From contig CBDBIN010000046.1 of assembly GCA_965206125.1 (NCBI GenBank), positions 992,001-1,056,000 on the forward strand: a stretch of 64,000 nucleotides of DNA, in the 5' to 3' direction. A program made the position numbers and the translations under genes. Shown here piece by piece: positions 42,326 to 51,063 of this stretch. The notes under the pieces were generated by a model. That model was not told where the DNA came from. It made no database searches and saw only the letters and a list, made by a program, of their open reading frames with translations. Source of the DNA: CAXWPM01 sp965206125. GTDB lineage: Bacteria; Acidobacteriota; Terriglobia; 20CM-2-55-15. Position 1 is the stretch's first letter, and every line of letters begins with the position of its first letter.

Positions 42326-43033
42326 ATGCGGGCAGTCGTGCGGATCCTGAAGGTGTTTTGGAGCCCCGGTGATGCGTTCACCGAGATCGTCGAATCGAAG
42401 ATCCCTGCCTGGGCCCCGCTGATTTTCCTGATCATCCTGGGCATCATCGGCGCGCTGATCTTCAATTCAGCGGTCGATACAGGGGAACTAATGATACGCG
42501 CGGCGGAGCAAGGACCCGGGGGAGGGGAACTGACCGACGAGCAGCGGGATCAGATTGCCCAGGTCGCCGACAGCCCCGCCCTGCGTGTGCTGACTTTCCT
42601 GGGGCCGGTTTTCCTACCCATCATCATTCTCGTCATCACCGCCATCTACTTCGTGGTCTTCATGATCATCGTCAGCAGAGCACCATTCCGAGGTTTCTTC
42701 TCGGTGACGGCCCACGCGTTCCTGCCGACGATCGTCAGCAGCGCCGTCAGCATCACGATGATTCTGATGATCCCGAGTTCGGCCATCAACCCGGCCGAAC
42801 TCGGTAGCATCAGCCCTGGAATCTTCCTCGACCCCCTGGAAACGTCGGCACCGCTGCTCGCTTTGGCCCGTGCTATGGACCTCGTGACGATCTGGGTCCT
42901 CGTGCTTCTGACGATCGGCTACCGCCGGCTGGCGCCCAAACGAACCTCGGCAATCACGGTGGCCGTGGCGGTATTTGGCGTCTGGTTGGTGACCGTGGCG
43001 GCGCAGGTCGGCTTTAACGTGCTGGTGAGCTAG
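42326..43033 (+). CDS. Yip1-domain membrane protein
   Basis: 235 aa. Starts RAVVRILKVFWSPGDAFTEIVES, the conserved cytoplasmic opening of bacterial Yip1/DUF1282 proteins (F-x-P-x-x-x-F-x-x-I), followed by five hydrophobic segments. Function unknown in bacteria; inner membrane. GGGAGGG precedes the ATG. Stands alone between the receptor and the DinB gene. Confidence 0.78.
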   Translation: MRAVVRILKVFWSPGDAFTEIVESKIPAWAPLIFLIILGIIGALIFNSAVDTGELMIRAAEQGPGGGELTDEQRDQIAQVADSPALRVLTFLGPVFLPIIILVITAIYFVVFMIIVSRAPFRGFFSVTAHAFLPTIVSSAVSITMILMIPSSAINPAELGSISPGIFLDPLETSAPLLALARAMDLVTIWVLVLLTIGYRRLAPKRTSAITVAVAVFGVWLVTVAAQVGFNVLVS

Positions 43034-43088
43034 CTTGGCCTCGGGGACGGAGGTATAGCTCCGTCCTCGACTCCGTTTACGCCTTCCG

Positions 43089-43559
43089 TCACACTCCCAG
43101 AATCTTCCGCAAAGTCATCAACTGACCCGTGTGGTAGCCGTTGTGCGAGGCCAGCACGAGAGACTCGCGAAGTAAGGTCTGGCCGTCGCCGTGTGGAATC
43201 CGCTCGTACAGATCATTCTGCGGATCGCCCACCAGAGACTGCATCGCGAGAAGGTCTCGCTCAAACTGAGCGATGCTCGCCTCCCAGTCCGATTCACTCG
43301 GGGGTTCGGGAGATTCAGGCCAGTATCCGTCGGGAAACTCGGGAGAGACATGTGTGGCATCCCGGCAGAACTCCAGGATGTCCGACTGAGAAATCCTCAG
43401 GTGCTCCAGCAGCTCCCACGCGGAGTGATTCGCACCGGGCGGACGTACGCCGTGGAGCGCCGGCACCCATCCTTCAACAGCCTTGGTCAGCGCCACGTGC
43501 GCATGACCGGCTTGAAGCTGATCGACGAGATGCTTTCGTAGGGCGACATCTGAACTCAT
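43089..43559 (-). CDS. DinB family protein
   Basis: 156 aa. Four-helix-bundle pattern with the metal-binding His residues in NHSAWELLEHLRISQSDILEF and in the C-terminal ASHNGYHTGQLMTLRKILGV, which is the DinB/YfiT-like signature (HxxxHxGQ variant HNGYHTGQ). Such proteins are putative metal-dependent thiol transferases or hydrolases. It lies 35 bp downstream of the protease gene on the same strand.. Substrate unknown. Confidence 0.85.
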   Translation of the reverse strand: MSSDVALRKHLVDQLQAGHAHVALTKAVEGWVPALHGVRPPGANHSAWELLEHLRISQSDILEFCRDATHVSPEFPDGYWPESPEPPSESDWEASIAQFERDLLAMQSLVGDPQNDLYERIPHGDGQTLLRESLVLASHNGYHTGQLMTLRKILGV

Positions 43560-43594
43560 ATGCGGCTTACCCCATCGTGATGGAAAACGAAGCT

Positions 43595-45064
43595 TCAGCG
43601 CAGTCGAGCGACCACATAGGACAGGCGGCCCTGACGCTCAATCTGAAACACAACGGACTCACGCGCTGCGTAACCGGATAATGTGACCTTCAGGGCTTCA
43701 ACGGTGGCCAGGGTTTCGCCGTTGACCGCGTAGAGGACATCACCCGGAAGGAAGAGACCGGCCGGAGCGTTGGAGGTTACCGCTAATGCGGTGACCAGTA
43801 TTCCGCCGGGAAGCCGGAGAACCGGCAGATACTCCTGGACTCCGTCCTCCACGGCCACGCCCAGGATCCCGATCCGCGGAACCAGTTCCTGCTGGCTGTC
43901 AAACAGACGGGCAATCCGCTCGGGATCGTCCGAACGGACGGTTACCGTAACCGACTTGGACAGTCGCTCCGATCCACGCAGTATCTCCAGTCGAACCACG
44001 CGGTTCGCAACCAGACCGTACAGGTTGACATAGAACTGCCGGGCGTTCTCCATGGGCTTGTCGTTCAGGCTCAAAACCACGTCGCCGACACGCAAATCCG
44101 ACCGATAGGCGGGACCACCGGTATGAACGTCCGCCAGAATGACGCCATGATCCATCGCCAGCCCGAGCCCGGATGCCAGTTCTGGTGTGATCGATTGCGC
44201 CTCGACCCCGATCTCACCCCGCTGGAATACGCCACGTTCGCGAAGTTGCTCGACAACGGAGGCAACGATATTGCTCGGTAGGGCGAACCCCACACCGTCG
44301 CTGCCGCCGGACTGCGACAGGATCATCGTATTGATCCCTACGACGTTGCCGTCCACGTCGACCAGCGGACCGCCGCTATTGCCGGGGTTGATGGGCGCAT
44401 CCGTCTGGATGTAGATCACCCTGTCGTCCGGCTGCAATTGCCGCGCAACGGAACTGATCACTCCCATGGTCACCGAATTTTCCAGACCCAGGGGACTTCC
44501 GAAGGCCAGGACGAGCTGTCCCTGACGAACCTGTTCCGAATCCGCGAGATCCAGGGTCGGCAGGTCCTGGCCATCGACCTTCACGAGAGCAAGGTCGGTC
44601 TCCAGATCGATTCCGATCACCGAACCGGTAAGCCGCCTTCCACTCGGTCGGATCACGCTCCTTCCCGGCGGCCCTTCAACGAACGCCAGTTGCACCTGGA
44701 CTTCAGTTGCGCCTCGGACTACGTGAGCGTTGGTGACGATGAAGCCGTCCCGGCTGACGATTACTCCCGAACCCGTCGTCGGACCGAAAGCGACGGCGGG
44801 ACCGCCCGAACCCACACGAGCGTAGGAGTCGCTCTGGATCTGCACGACAGCCGGAGTCACGCGCGCGGTCAACCTTGCGATGGCTGTGTTGAGTTCTCGG
44901 AGAGCGTCCTGGGCTGCGGAGTCGGTCGGGAACAGAACAAGACAGACGAGAGGGCAGAGCAACTCGGCAAGAAACCGGCGTCGGGTCGGGCTATTCGTCT
45001 TCGGAGTCGGACTCGCTCGTCGCAAAGTTCTCAAAATCTGTATCGTCCTCACCCTCTTCGCCAT
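43595..45064 (-). CDS. HtrA/DegP-like periplasmic serine protease with two PDZ domains
   Basis: About 489 aa if started at the ATG at 45064. A signal sequence (RRRFLAELLCPLVCLVLFPTDSAAQ, about 28-52) precedes a trypsin-like domain with catalytic His114 (VTNAHVV), Asp157 (LETDLALV) and Ser230 (INPGNSGGPLV). PDZ1 (GVILADVHTGGPAYRSDLRVGDVVLSL) and a more divergent PDZ2 (TSNAPAGLFLPGDVLYAVNG) follow. This is the DegP/DegQ layout for periplasmic protein quality control. The start overlaps the 3' end of the RRM gene by 74 bp in another frame; an internal TTG start nearer the signal peptide is possible. The open frame to 45592 is only a shadow of the RRM gene. Confidence 0.82.
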   Translation of the reverse strand: MAKRVRTIQILRTLRRASPTPKTNSPTRRRFLAELLCPLVCLVLFPTDSAAQDALRELNTAIARLTARVTPAVVQIQSDSYARVGSGGPAVAFGPTTGSGVIVSRDGFIVTNAHVVRGATEVQVQLAFVEGPPGRSVIRPSGRRLTGSVIGIDLETDLALVKVDGQDLPTLDLADSEQVRQGQLVLAFGSPLGLENSVTMGVISSVARQLQPDDRVIYIQTDAPINPGNSGGPLVDVDGNVVGINTMILSQSGGSDGVGFALPSNIVASVVEQLRERGVFQRGEIGVEAQSITPELASGLGLAMDHGVILADVHTGGPAYRSDLRVGDVVLSLNDKPMENARQFYVNLYGLVANRVVRLEILRGSERLSKSVTVTVRSDDPERIARLFDSQQELVPRIGILGVAVEDGVQEYLPVLRLPGGILVTALAVTSNAPAGLFLPGDVLYAVNGETLATVEALKVTLSGYAARESVVFQIERQGRLSYVVARLR

Positions 45065-45566
45065 CGTCGTCTTCACCGGAAATGCGTCCGGTTCTCCGTT
45101 CGCGAATCGGTTCGTTCTGCGGGCGGTCGTCCCAGAAAGCCTTCTTGCCGCCCCGGCGCCGCGGCTTAGCGGGGGCCGCGCGACGGGCAGGCGCCTCCCG
45201 GCCGGTCTCGAGTCCGCCCGGGATCGCGGTCGTGCGCTCCCGGAATCCGGAGGACCTGGGGGCAGGCGGCCTTCCGTCCGACGACGGAGGACGACGGGGT
45301 GGACCCGCAGGTCGAGCCTCGCTGGGCCGGGCTTCGTTGACGACGAGCGGTCGGTCCTTGAACGGTTGCTGGTTGAATCGTTCGAGGGCGCTCTTTGCGA
45401 CCTCCGGATCGGAGAACTCCACAAAGGCGAAACCCCTCGGCCTGCCGGTATCACGATCGAGCGGGATGAAGACCCGCGACACGGGACCCGCCTGGGCAAA
45501 GTGGTCGCGCACCTCTTCTTCAGTCGCATCGTAGGAGAGGTTTCCGACGAACAGCCGGCTAGACAT
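44991..45566 (-). CDS. RRM-domain RNA-binding protein with acidic tail
   Basis: 191 aa. Residues 3-80 are one RRM with RNP2 LFVGNL (5-10) and RNP1 RGFAFVEF (44-51), as in bacterial Rbp proteins. Residues 85-160 are Pro/Arg-rich, and the last 27 residues are almost all Asp/Glu/Ser (GEDDDGEEGEDDTDFE). Binds RNA in the cytoplasm, perhaps as a cold or stress chaperone. The acid tail could be self-inhibitory for RNA binding, as known for some nucleic-acid-binding proteins (inference). It overlaps the protease gene start. Confidence 0.87.
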   Translation of the reverse strand: MSSRLFVGNLSYDATEEEVRDHFAQAGPVSRVFIPLDRDTGRPRGFAFVEFSDPEVAKSALERFNQQPFKDRPLVVNEARPSEARPAGPPRRPPSSDGRPPAPRSSGFRERTTAIPGGLETGREAPARRAAPAKPRRRGGKKAFWDDRPQNEPIRERRTGRISGEDDDGEEGEDDTDFENFATSESDSEDE

Positions 45567-45862
45567 CGCAGCCTCTCACGACTCCGAGGCACGCCCGAGC
45601 CTGAGCGCGGGTTCCACGGTCAACTGCCGATCCAAAGGGTCGCATGCGTCAGATGCTGGGGTACTCCCCGGCTGGTGTGTCGCCGAACCAAGCGGACGAA
45701 CAGGTGGGATCAAACTGGCCAGTCATCGGTGGCATATTCTAACAAGAAACGCCTGTCTCGGCTCTTTTTTCGCACACGGCCAAAGGACGTCGGCCAACAA
45801 CGGCCACGCCTACCGCCCCTCGGGGACAGCGACTGGCAGTGTGCACCAAGCAGTTGCTACGG
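45567..45862. other. Non-coding stretch between RRM gene and IS6 copy 1
   Basis: No credible coding frame. Contains a short GGCCGTTGTTGGCC imperfect dyad on the minus strand and a TCTTTTTT run at about 45763. The RRM promoter presumably lies here but no clear -35/-10 pair was identified. Confidence 0.4.
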
Positions 45863-46690
45863 GGTTCTGGTGCAGATAGGATTGTCGGAGCGATAAGATT
45901 CAGGAGTGCGCCGCGGCGATGCGGACTATGCTGCCATGACATGACGCCAGGTCACGGCGGGATTCGACTGCAAGGTGATCGGAATTGCGAACTGGCGTTT
46001 GTGAATCTTCTGCGCTAGCTCGATGCCGATAATGACACGTCGCGCATTGTAGAACGTCTTGAATCCCAACATCGGGCGCAATCGCCCCTTCACCCGGCGG
46101 TGGTCCTGCTCCACAACGTTGTTCAGGTATTGACAGCAACGAATCTTCACCGGGTTCCGCCCCCGGAAGTTGAACTCACCGCTCATTCCCATGCGCCGCA
46201 GGGCGCTATGGCTCGGCTGGTGGCCATCCAAGGTGATGCTGTGTGGCTCCCGATGATGCTTCAGTGCCTTGCGAAAGAATGCCTTCGCCGCCGCAATGCC
46301 GCGTGTTCGATTCAGACAGAACTCCACGGTGTTGCCTTGCCCATGCACGGCGCGGTACAGATACATCAACTGGCCCCGAATCTTGATAAACGTTTCATCA
46401 ACCCGCCAGCTCCCACCCACCGGTCGCTCGAATCGGCACCAGCGCTTTTCTCACGTGTCCGCATAGCGAACGATCCAACGCAAAATCGTGGTGTGAGAAA
46501 TCGATAAACCCGCTCACCTACAATCGCGACCAGATCTCGGTAACTCAGTTTGAAGCGAAAATACCAGCGAAGGCAGAGGAGAATGATGTCGTCTTCGAAC
46601 CAACGTCCGGCAAATAGGGGATTCCGTTCAGTTTTGCGATGCACCATATCCCAGTATCGCCAATTCTTTTGGCTATCTGTACCAGAACTC
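45863..46690 (-). mobile_element. IS6-family insertion sequence, copy 1, transposase inactivated
   Basis: Left end GGTTCTGGTGCAGATAG (45863-45879); right end CTATCTGTACCAGAACT, its inverted match with two changes, ends at 46689. No 8-bp target duplication was found. It has cut into an IS3 transposase gene whose 3' part remains on its right. Confidence 0.82.
45926..46647 (-). pseudogene. IS6-family transposase with one frameshift and one stop
   Basis: The N-terminal part reads VHRKTERNPLFAGRWFEDDIILLCLRWYFRF, SYRDLVAIVGER, then a one-base loss shifts the frame; in the shifted frame GLSISHTTILRWIVRYAD follows and meets a TGA, after which EKRWCRFERPVGGSWRVDETFIKIRG continues to the end with VDETF and EQDHRRVKGR (DDE residues). 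Thus two lesions. The same lesions occur in copy 2. Confidence 0.88.
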
Positions 46691-46696
46691 TCCCGG

Positions 46697-46807
46697 TATA
46701 ATGAACGCCGTTTACTGGAACCGATCGGGCACATTCCCCCGGCCGAGTTTGAGCAGATATACTATCGTAATCAGACGTCCGGCCTCAGGGAGGCCGGACT
46801 CAACTAA
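46697..46807 (+). pseudogene. 3' remnant of an IS3-family orfB
   Basis: The frame YNERRLLEPIGHIPPAEFEQ, followed by IYYRN and ending AGLN-stop, is the standard C terminus of IS3-family orfB proteins. Only about 36 codons remain next to the IS6 right end. The following 46808-46860 has a duplicated CCGGACTCAACTAAAACC unit and likely includes the IS3 right end near GGGGTGGGTCA. Confidence 0.75.
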
Positions 46808-46878
46808 AACCGGACTCAACTAAAACCGTCTCCGGAAAACCCGGGGTGGGTCAAACACCATAGCCGGAGGGGTTAGCC

Positions 46879-49752
46879 ATGCTCAAGAAATTCACTATTG
46901 CTGTAACGTTTGCTCTATTCCTGTTTGGGACATCCGCACGCACGTTCGCACAGGAGAACGCCACATTGGGGGGCTCGGTGACTGACCCTACAGGAGCATT
47001 GATACCCGGTGCCGACGTAACAGCGACGAATGACACCACCGGGATTGCCTCAACGGGTGTGACGAACGCAGTCGGCGAGTACACGTTCACGCTGCAGCCG
47101 GGAACCTACACGCTCACAGCGGAGCTGCCCGGCTTTCAAACTGGAATCGAAAGCAATGTCACACTCGGGGCGGGCCAACAGGTCCTGCGGAATTTTACGC
47201 TCCAGATCGGCGTGTTCGCCACGACCATCACGGTCGGAACGCGCGCCCAACCCCGATCGATGACGGAGTCGACGGTGCCGGTCGACGTCATCCGGACCGA
47301 GGACTTCGCGAGCCAGGGCAGTACCGATCTGGCAAACCAGTTGCGGGCAGTCGTCCCCTCCTTCAACATCAACATTCAGCCGATCAGCGACGCGGCAACC
47401 ATCATCCGGCCGGCGAACCTGCGCAACCTGGCCCCGGATCACACCCTGATCCTGGTCAACGGCAAGCGCCGCCACCGCGCGGCGGTCATCGCCTGGCTCG
47501 GCAACGGCATCGCCGACGGCTCGCAGGGGCCAGACATCTCCGTCATCCCCTCGATGGCGGTCCGGCAGGCCGAGGTGCTGCGCGACGGCGCCGCGGCCCA
47601 ATACGGCTCGGACGCCATCGCCGGCGTCATGAACTTCCAGCTCAAGGATGCCTCATCGGGCGGCAGCCTGGAGTTCCGCACGGGAGCCTACCGCAATGCG
47701 AACCCGGGCAACACGTCCACCTGCGGGGCGGGAATCATCGGCGACATCAAGCATTCCTGTAACGGGATCGGAGGGCATGGCCAGGCGTTCGCGCTTGCCG
47801 GTAACGTCGGGCTGCCGCTGGGCGAGACCGGATTCGTGAACCTCAGCATGGAGTACGGTAACGCCAACCCGACCAACCGCAGCATCCAGCGCAACGACGC
47901 GCAGGCGATCATCGCGGCCGGCAATACGAACCTGCGCAACCCGGCGCAGGTCTGGGGATCGCCGAAACTTGATGACGACCTGAAGATGTTCGTCAACTTC
48001 GGTCATCTGTTCGAGAACCAACTGCAGTTCTACGGCCACACCAACTTTGCGAGCCGCACGGTAACCGGCGGGTTCTATTTCAGGAATCCGCACACCCGCG
48101 GCGGGGTCTTCCGCGGCCCCGAGGTCGATGGCAACCCGACCCTGCGGGTCGGTGACCGGGTCTGGGCCGAAACGGGCGTCATGGGTGCCGGCGGCTGCCC
48201 CGCGATCCCGATCATCAACAACGTCCCCGATGCAGCCGCGCTGCAGCAGGTCGAGGCCGACCCGAACTGCTTCACGTTCTACAGCCGGTTCCCCGGAGGT
48301 TTCACGCCGCAATTCGGCGGCGACCTGATCGACTATTCGTGGGTCAGCGGGCTGCGCGGGTTCCTGAACAACGGCCTCACTTGGGATGCGAGCGTCAACA
48401 TCGGCACCAGCGAGGTCGATCAGTTCATCTTCGATACGATCAACGCGTCGCTGGGCTACGACACGCCAACCGCGTTCGAGCCGGGTAGCTATCGGCAGGA
48501 CGCCGTCAACCTCAACTTCGATATCTCCTACCCGCTCAACGATACCGTGAACGTCGCCGGCGGCACGGAGTGGCGGAGGGAGAAGTTCACCATCGGGGCC
48601 GGCGGGCAGCCCTCCTGGGAGATCGGCCCGTATGCCGCACAGGGTTTCAGTTCCGGTTCGAACGGCTTCAACGGCTACCGGGAGGACACGACGGCGGGAA
48701 GCTGGAGCCGCAGCAACATTGCGGTCTACGGCGACCTCGAGTTCACCCCCGGCAACCGATGGACAATCGGCACGGCCGTCCGGTTTGAAGACTTCTCAGA
48801 CTTCGGCACGACGACGAACGGCAAGATCTCGATGCGCGTCGGGCTGACCGAGGCATTCTCGTTGCGCGGCGGGGTCAGTAGCGGGTTCCGGGCGCCGACG
48901 CCCGGCCAACAAAACACGTTCAACGTGACGACCGCGTTCATCGGCGGACAGTTGACCAACAACGGCGTGGTCCCGCCCACGTCCGCGGTGGCCATCTCGA
49001 GGGGTGGCGGGCAGCTCCAGCCGGAGAAATCCATCAACTACAGCGCAGGAGCGGTCTTCGAGCAGGGCCCGGTAACCTTCACCGCCGATTACTTCCGGAT
49101 CGACATCGATGATCGTCTCGCCCTATCTCAGGAAATCGCGCTAACGGAGCCTGAGATCCTTACGCTGCTTGCGGAAGGGATTCCCGAGGCGCGGAATTTT
49201 CCGGTGTTCCGGTTCTTCCTGAACGACTTCTCGACGACGACCCAGGGCATCGACCTGATTTCGACCGTGGCGGCCGGGCGTACGACGTTCAGCGGGGTCT
49301 TCAACTACACGGACACGGCGCTCAAGAATCTCGAAACCTCCGTGATCGATGAATTTCGCATCAATACGCTGGAGCGGGGACTGCCGAAGACACGGTGGAA
49401 CTTCACCGTCAACCACCCTGCCGACCGGTTGAACCTGATGGGCCGGCTGAGCTACTTCGGCGCGTTCTGGGATAGCGAGGATGGAAGGAATGCGGGCGAC
49501 GTTACGGGAGAGCAGTCCTGGCTGTACCCGGCCTACGGCGGAAAGGCGCTGCTCGATCTCGAACTCGGCATTCCGGTCGGCGAAAACTTCATGGTGGCCA
49601 TCGGCGGCGAGAACGTGCTGAACACCTACCCCGAGGTGAACATGTTCGGCGCCCAGACAGTAGGCAATCAGTACGGCCAGTTCTCGCCGTTCGGTTTCAA
49701 CGGTGCCTACTACTACATACGGCTCAACTACACGTGGGGCATCGGCTTCTAG
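46879..49752 (+). CDS. TonB-dependent receptor with N-terminal carboxypeptidase-like domain
   Basis: 957 aa, ATG with GGAGGGG upstream. Signal peptide ends at RTFAQ (about 24). CarboxypepD_reg domain: TLGGSVTDPTGALIPGADVTAT...GEYTFTLQPGTYTLTAELPGF. Plug: STDLANQLRAVVPSFNINIQP, LAPDHTLILVNGKRRHRAA, VLRDGAAAQYGSDAIAGVMN. The beta barrel ends with YYYIRLNYTWGIGF, a canonical C-terminal aromatic strand, so it is complete. The plug's NGKRRHRAA and DGAAAQYGSDAIAGV motifs are typical of receptors for complex organic ligands. It is flanked on the left by IS3/IS6 and on the right by an IS6 end starting at the base after the stop. Confidence 0.9.
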   Translation: MLKKFTIAVTFALFLFGTSARTFAQENATLGGSVTDPTGALIPGADVTATNDTTGIASTGVTNAVGEYTFTLQPGTYTLTAELPGFQTGIESNVTLGAGQQVLRNFTLQIGVFATTITVGTRAQPRSMTESTVPVDVIRTEDFASQGSTDLANQLRAVVPSFNINIQPISDAATIIRPANLRNLAPDHTLILVNGKRRHRAAVIAWLGNGIADGSQGPDISVIPSMAVRQAEVLRDGAAAQYGSDAIAGVMNFQLKDASSGGSLEFRTGAYRNANPGNTSTCGAGIIGDIKHSCNGIGGHGQAFALAGNVGLPLGETGFVNLSMEYGNANPTNRSIQRNDAQAIIAAGNTNLRNPAQVWGSPKLDDDLKMFVNFGHLFENQLQFYGHTNFASRTVTGGFYFRNPHTRGGVFRGPEVDGNPTLRVGDRVWAETGVMGAGGCPAIPIINNVPDAAALQQVEADPNCFTFYSRFPGGFTPQFGGDLIDYSWVSGLRGFLNNGLTWDASVNIGTSEVDQFIFDTINASLGYDTPTAFEPGSYRQDAVNLNFDISYPLNDTVNVAGGTEWRREKFTIGAGGQPSWEIGPYAAQGFSSGSNGFNGYREDTTAGSWSRSNIAVYGDLEFTPGNRWTIGTAVRFEDFSDFGTTTNGKISMRVGLTEAFSLRGGVSSGFRAPTPGQQNTFNVTTAFIGGQLTNNGVVPPTSAVAISRGGGQLQPEKSINYSAGAVFEQGPVTFTADYFRIDIDDRLALSQEIALTEPEILTLLAEGIPEARNFPVFRFFLNDFSTTTQGIDLISTVAAGRTTFSGVFNYTDTALKNLETSVIDEFRINTLERGLPKTRWNFTVNHPADRLNLMGRLSYFGAFWDSEDGRNAGDVTGEQSWLYPAYGGKALLDLELGIPVGENFMVAIGGENVLNTYPEVNMFGAQTVGNQYGQFSPFGFNGAYYYIRLNYTWGIGF

Positions 49753-49807
49753 GGGTTCTGGTGCAGATAGGATTGTCGGAGCGATAAGACCGGGAGTGCG
49801 CCGCTCC
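49753..49807. repeat. IS6 terminal fragment (solo end)
   Basis: From 49752 the sequence GGGGTTCTGGTGCAGATAGG and the following 19 bases are identical to the left ends at 45861 and 59473 (about 39 bp); similarity then continues with gaps to about 49807. Same orientation as IS6 copy 1. No transposase sequence follows. Confidence 0.8.
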
Positions 49808-50267
49808 GAGCTGCCGCCACGGGGCAAGTGCAGCGGCGCGGGTGATCTTGAAATTGTCCCCTCAAGCACCTGTCCGGCTTTCTGGGACCCCCTCAGCCCT
49901 CGTCGGGAATGATCCCGCTGCAATACGTGCAGGTTCGGGCTCGCTCTTTCCGCTCCCTGTAAGCGCGCTCAGTCGCGAAGTCACTTCGTGGGGGGGTCTG
50001 AATACTGGACTATCGTTCTCGATAGCATCCACGCCAACGCATTCCCGGTGCCGTAGATCACTCTTGCCTTCAATCGTCCTCACGATCACACCGTCAAGTT
50101 GCATAGTCTCCCATTCCGTACCGTATCAGATTGCCCCCGCGCACTCCTCAGGGGCGGTGACAGGAGCATCTTTCCGCAGGTTTTCCTGACCCGCAGGCCC
50201 GCACCAGCAATTCAGAATTCGAAAGAAGGTTTCCAGCAGCGCACTAGGGAGGGTTCGATGAGCCCTG
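49808..50267. other. Non-coding stretch at the edge of the plasmid-like region
   Basis: Overlapping frames of 60-115 codons exist on both strands but none has a recognisable motif, signal or good ribosome site. A GTGGGGGGG run is at about 49989. I see no gene here. Confidence 0.4.
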
Positions 50268-50440
50268 TCAAATGTCAGGCTTGACGTAAACATTGAGCCC
50301 TATCTTGGCCTCCACGCCGTTGGCATCTTTAACGCCGATATTGCCTCAGTTGACGCTACCCGCCTGGTTTTTCCAGAAGCGCTGATGTTCCCGCGGTGGT
50401 TCAAGTCCACATAAATCACCAGGCGGTTCCCATCCACCAC
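50268..50440 (-). pseudogene. Small conserved plasmid-type protein, frameshifted
   Basis: On the minus strand the frame VVDGNRLVIYVDLNHRGNIS followed by ASGKTRRVASTE breaks by loss of one base; the other frame continues GNIGVKDANGVEAKIGLNVY and VKPDI-stop. Joined, they give a ~57-residue protein of the pattern 'LVI-V-L...SxSGKTxxVASTxGN...KIGLNVY', which I recall as an unannotated small protein on bacterial plasmids and mobile elements. Function unknown. No intact copy in the window. Confidence 0.5.
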
Positions 50441-50817
50441 TGAAGGCTTCTGAAGCCGCGCCGGGGTCTTTTCCGATTCCCGGATTGCCTGCCTTACGCG
50501 CTGACGGACTGGCGTAGCCCGTACCCTGGCAATGGCGTGGGACTGCAGAGGTAAAATGGGTTTTTTACGGACTGTGGATGCGGTTGGCCGGCGGGACTCG
50601 CGCGGGTCGCAATTCGCAATGTAAGCGCGGAATGAGATCGTGTACTTGTTGGGAATCGAGCAAGGCGTGGTGTGCCGTTTTGTGGCTGTCCACTCCAACG
50701 AGCAGCCCAGCGTGGGTCTGATCGAGAGCCGGGATTTCGATTGTCTGAGCGTCCAGGTTTGGCCCCGCGTGCTATTGGTGGGGAGCGGCTACACGGGCCG
50801 CCGGTCCCCAGCGCCAG

Positions 50818-51063
50818 TTACTCTTCTTGGGCGTCGCCGCCCTGCTGAATTTCGAAGATCCGCGAGTGCGTCTGATCGGCCACTTTCGCCAGAACCAACA
50901 GGTCGTTGCGACCGAAGGTCTGGGTCGTCTTCCACTGATCACCGTCATTGTAGAGGCGGGAGAAGGTGACAGTGTAGCGGGTGCGGCCTTCGGTGTCGTT
51001 GGGCCAGACGGTGGCCTTGCTGGAGCCGATGCGGATTTCAGAGACGGGTTTCGAGTTCCCCAT
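50818..51063 (-). CDS. Small conserved hypothetical protein of mobile elements
   Basis: 81 aa from the ATG at 51063 with AGGAGG nine bases upstream. Sequence begins MGNSKPVSEIRIGSSKATVW and contains TRYTVTFSRLYNDGDQWKTT, FGRNDLLVLAKVADQTHSRI. I recall similar ~80-aa proteins (EIRxGxIKAxIW...FxRLYKDGDxWK...FGRDDLLxLAKVADxAH) on plasmids of several phyla; no function is known to me. It may be a nucleic-acid-binding or entry-region protein (speculation). It is intact while most neighbouring plasmid genes are broken. Confidence 0.65.
   Translation of the reverse strand: MGNSKPVSEIRIGSSKATVWPNDTEGRTRYTVTFSRLYNDGDQWKTTQTFGRNDLLVLAKVADQTHSRIFEIQQGGDAQEE

Noticed and set aside
45065..45592. Long N-terminal extension of the HtrA-like frame
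   Set aside because: It overlaps the whole RRM gene in another frame and reads as Arg/Ser/Pro-rich shadow sequence; the RRM frame has clear RNP motifs.
46808..46845. Tandem CCGGACTCAACTAAAACC units as a CRISPR or iteron array
   Set aside because: Only two units without spacers; more likely part of the IS3 remnant end.
50300..50698. 132-codon minus-strand frame as an intact gene
   Set aside because: Only its 3' third matches a known-looking small protein, and that part continues in a different frame; the rest is unstructured, so a frameshifted small gene is the better reading.
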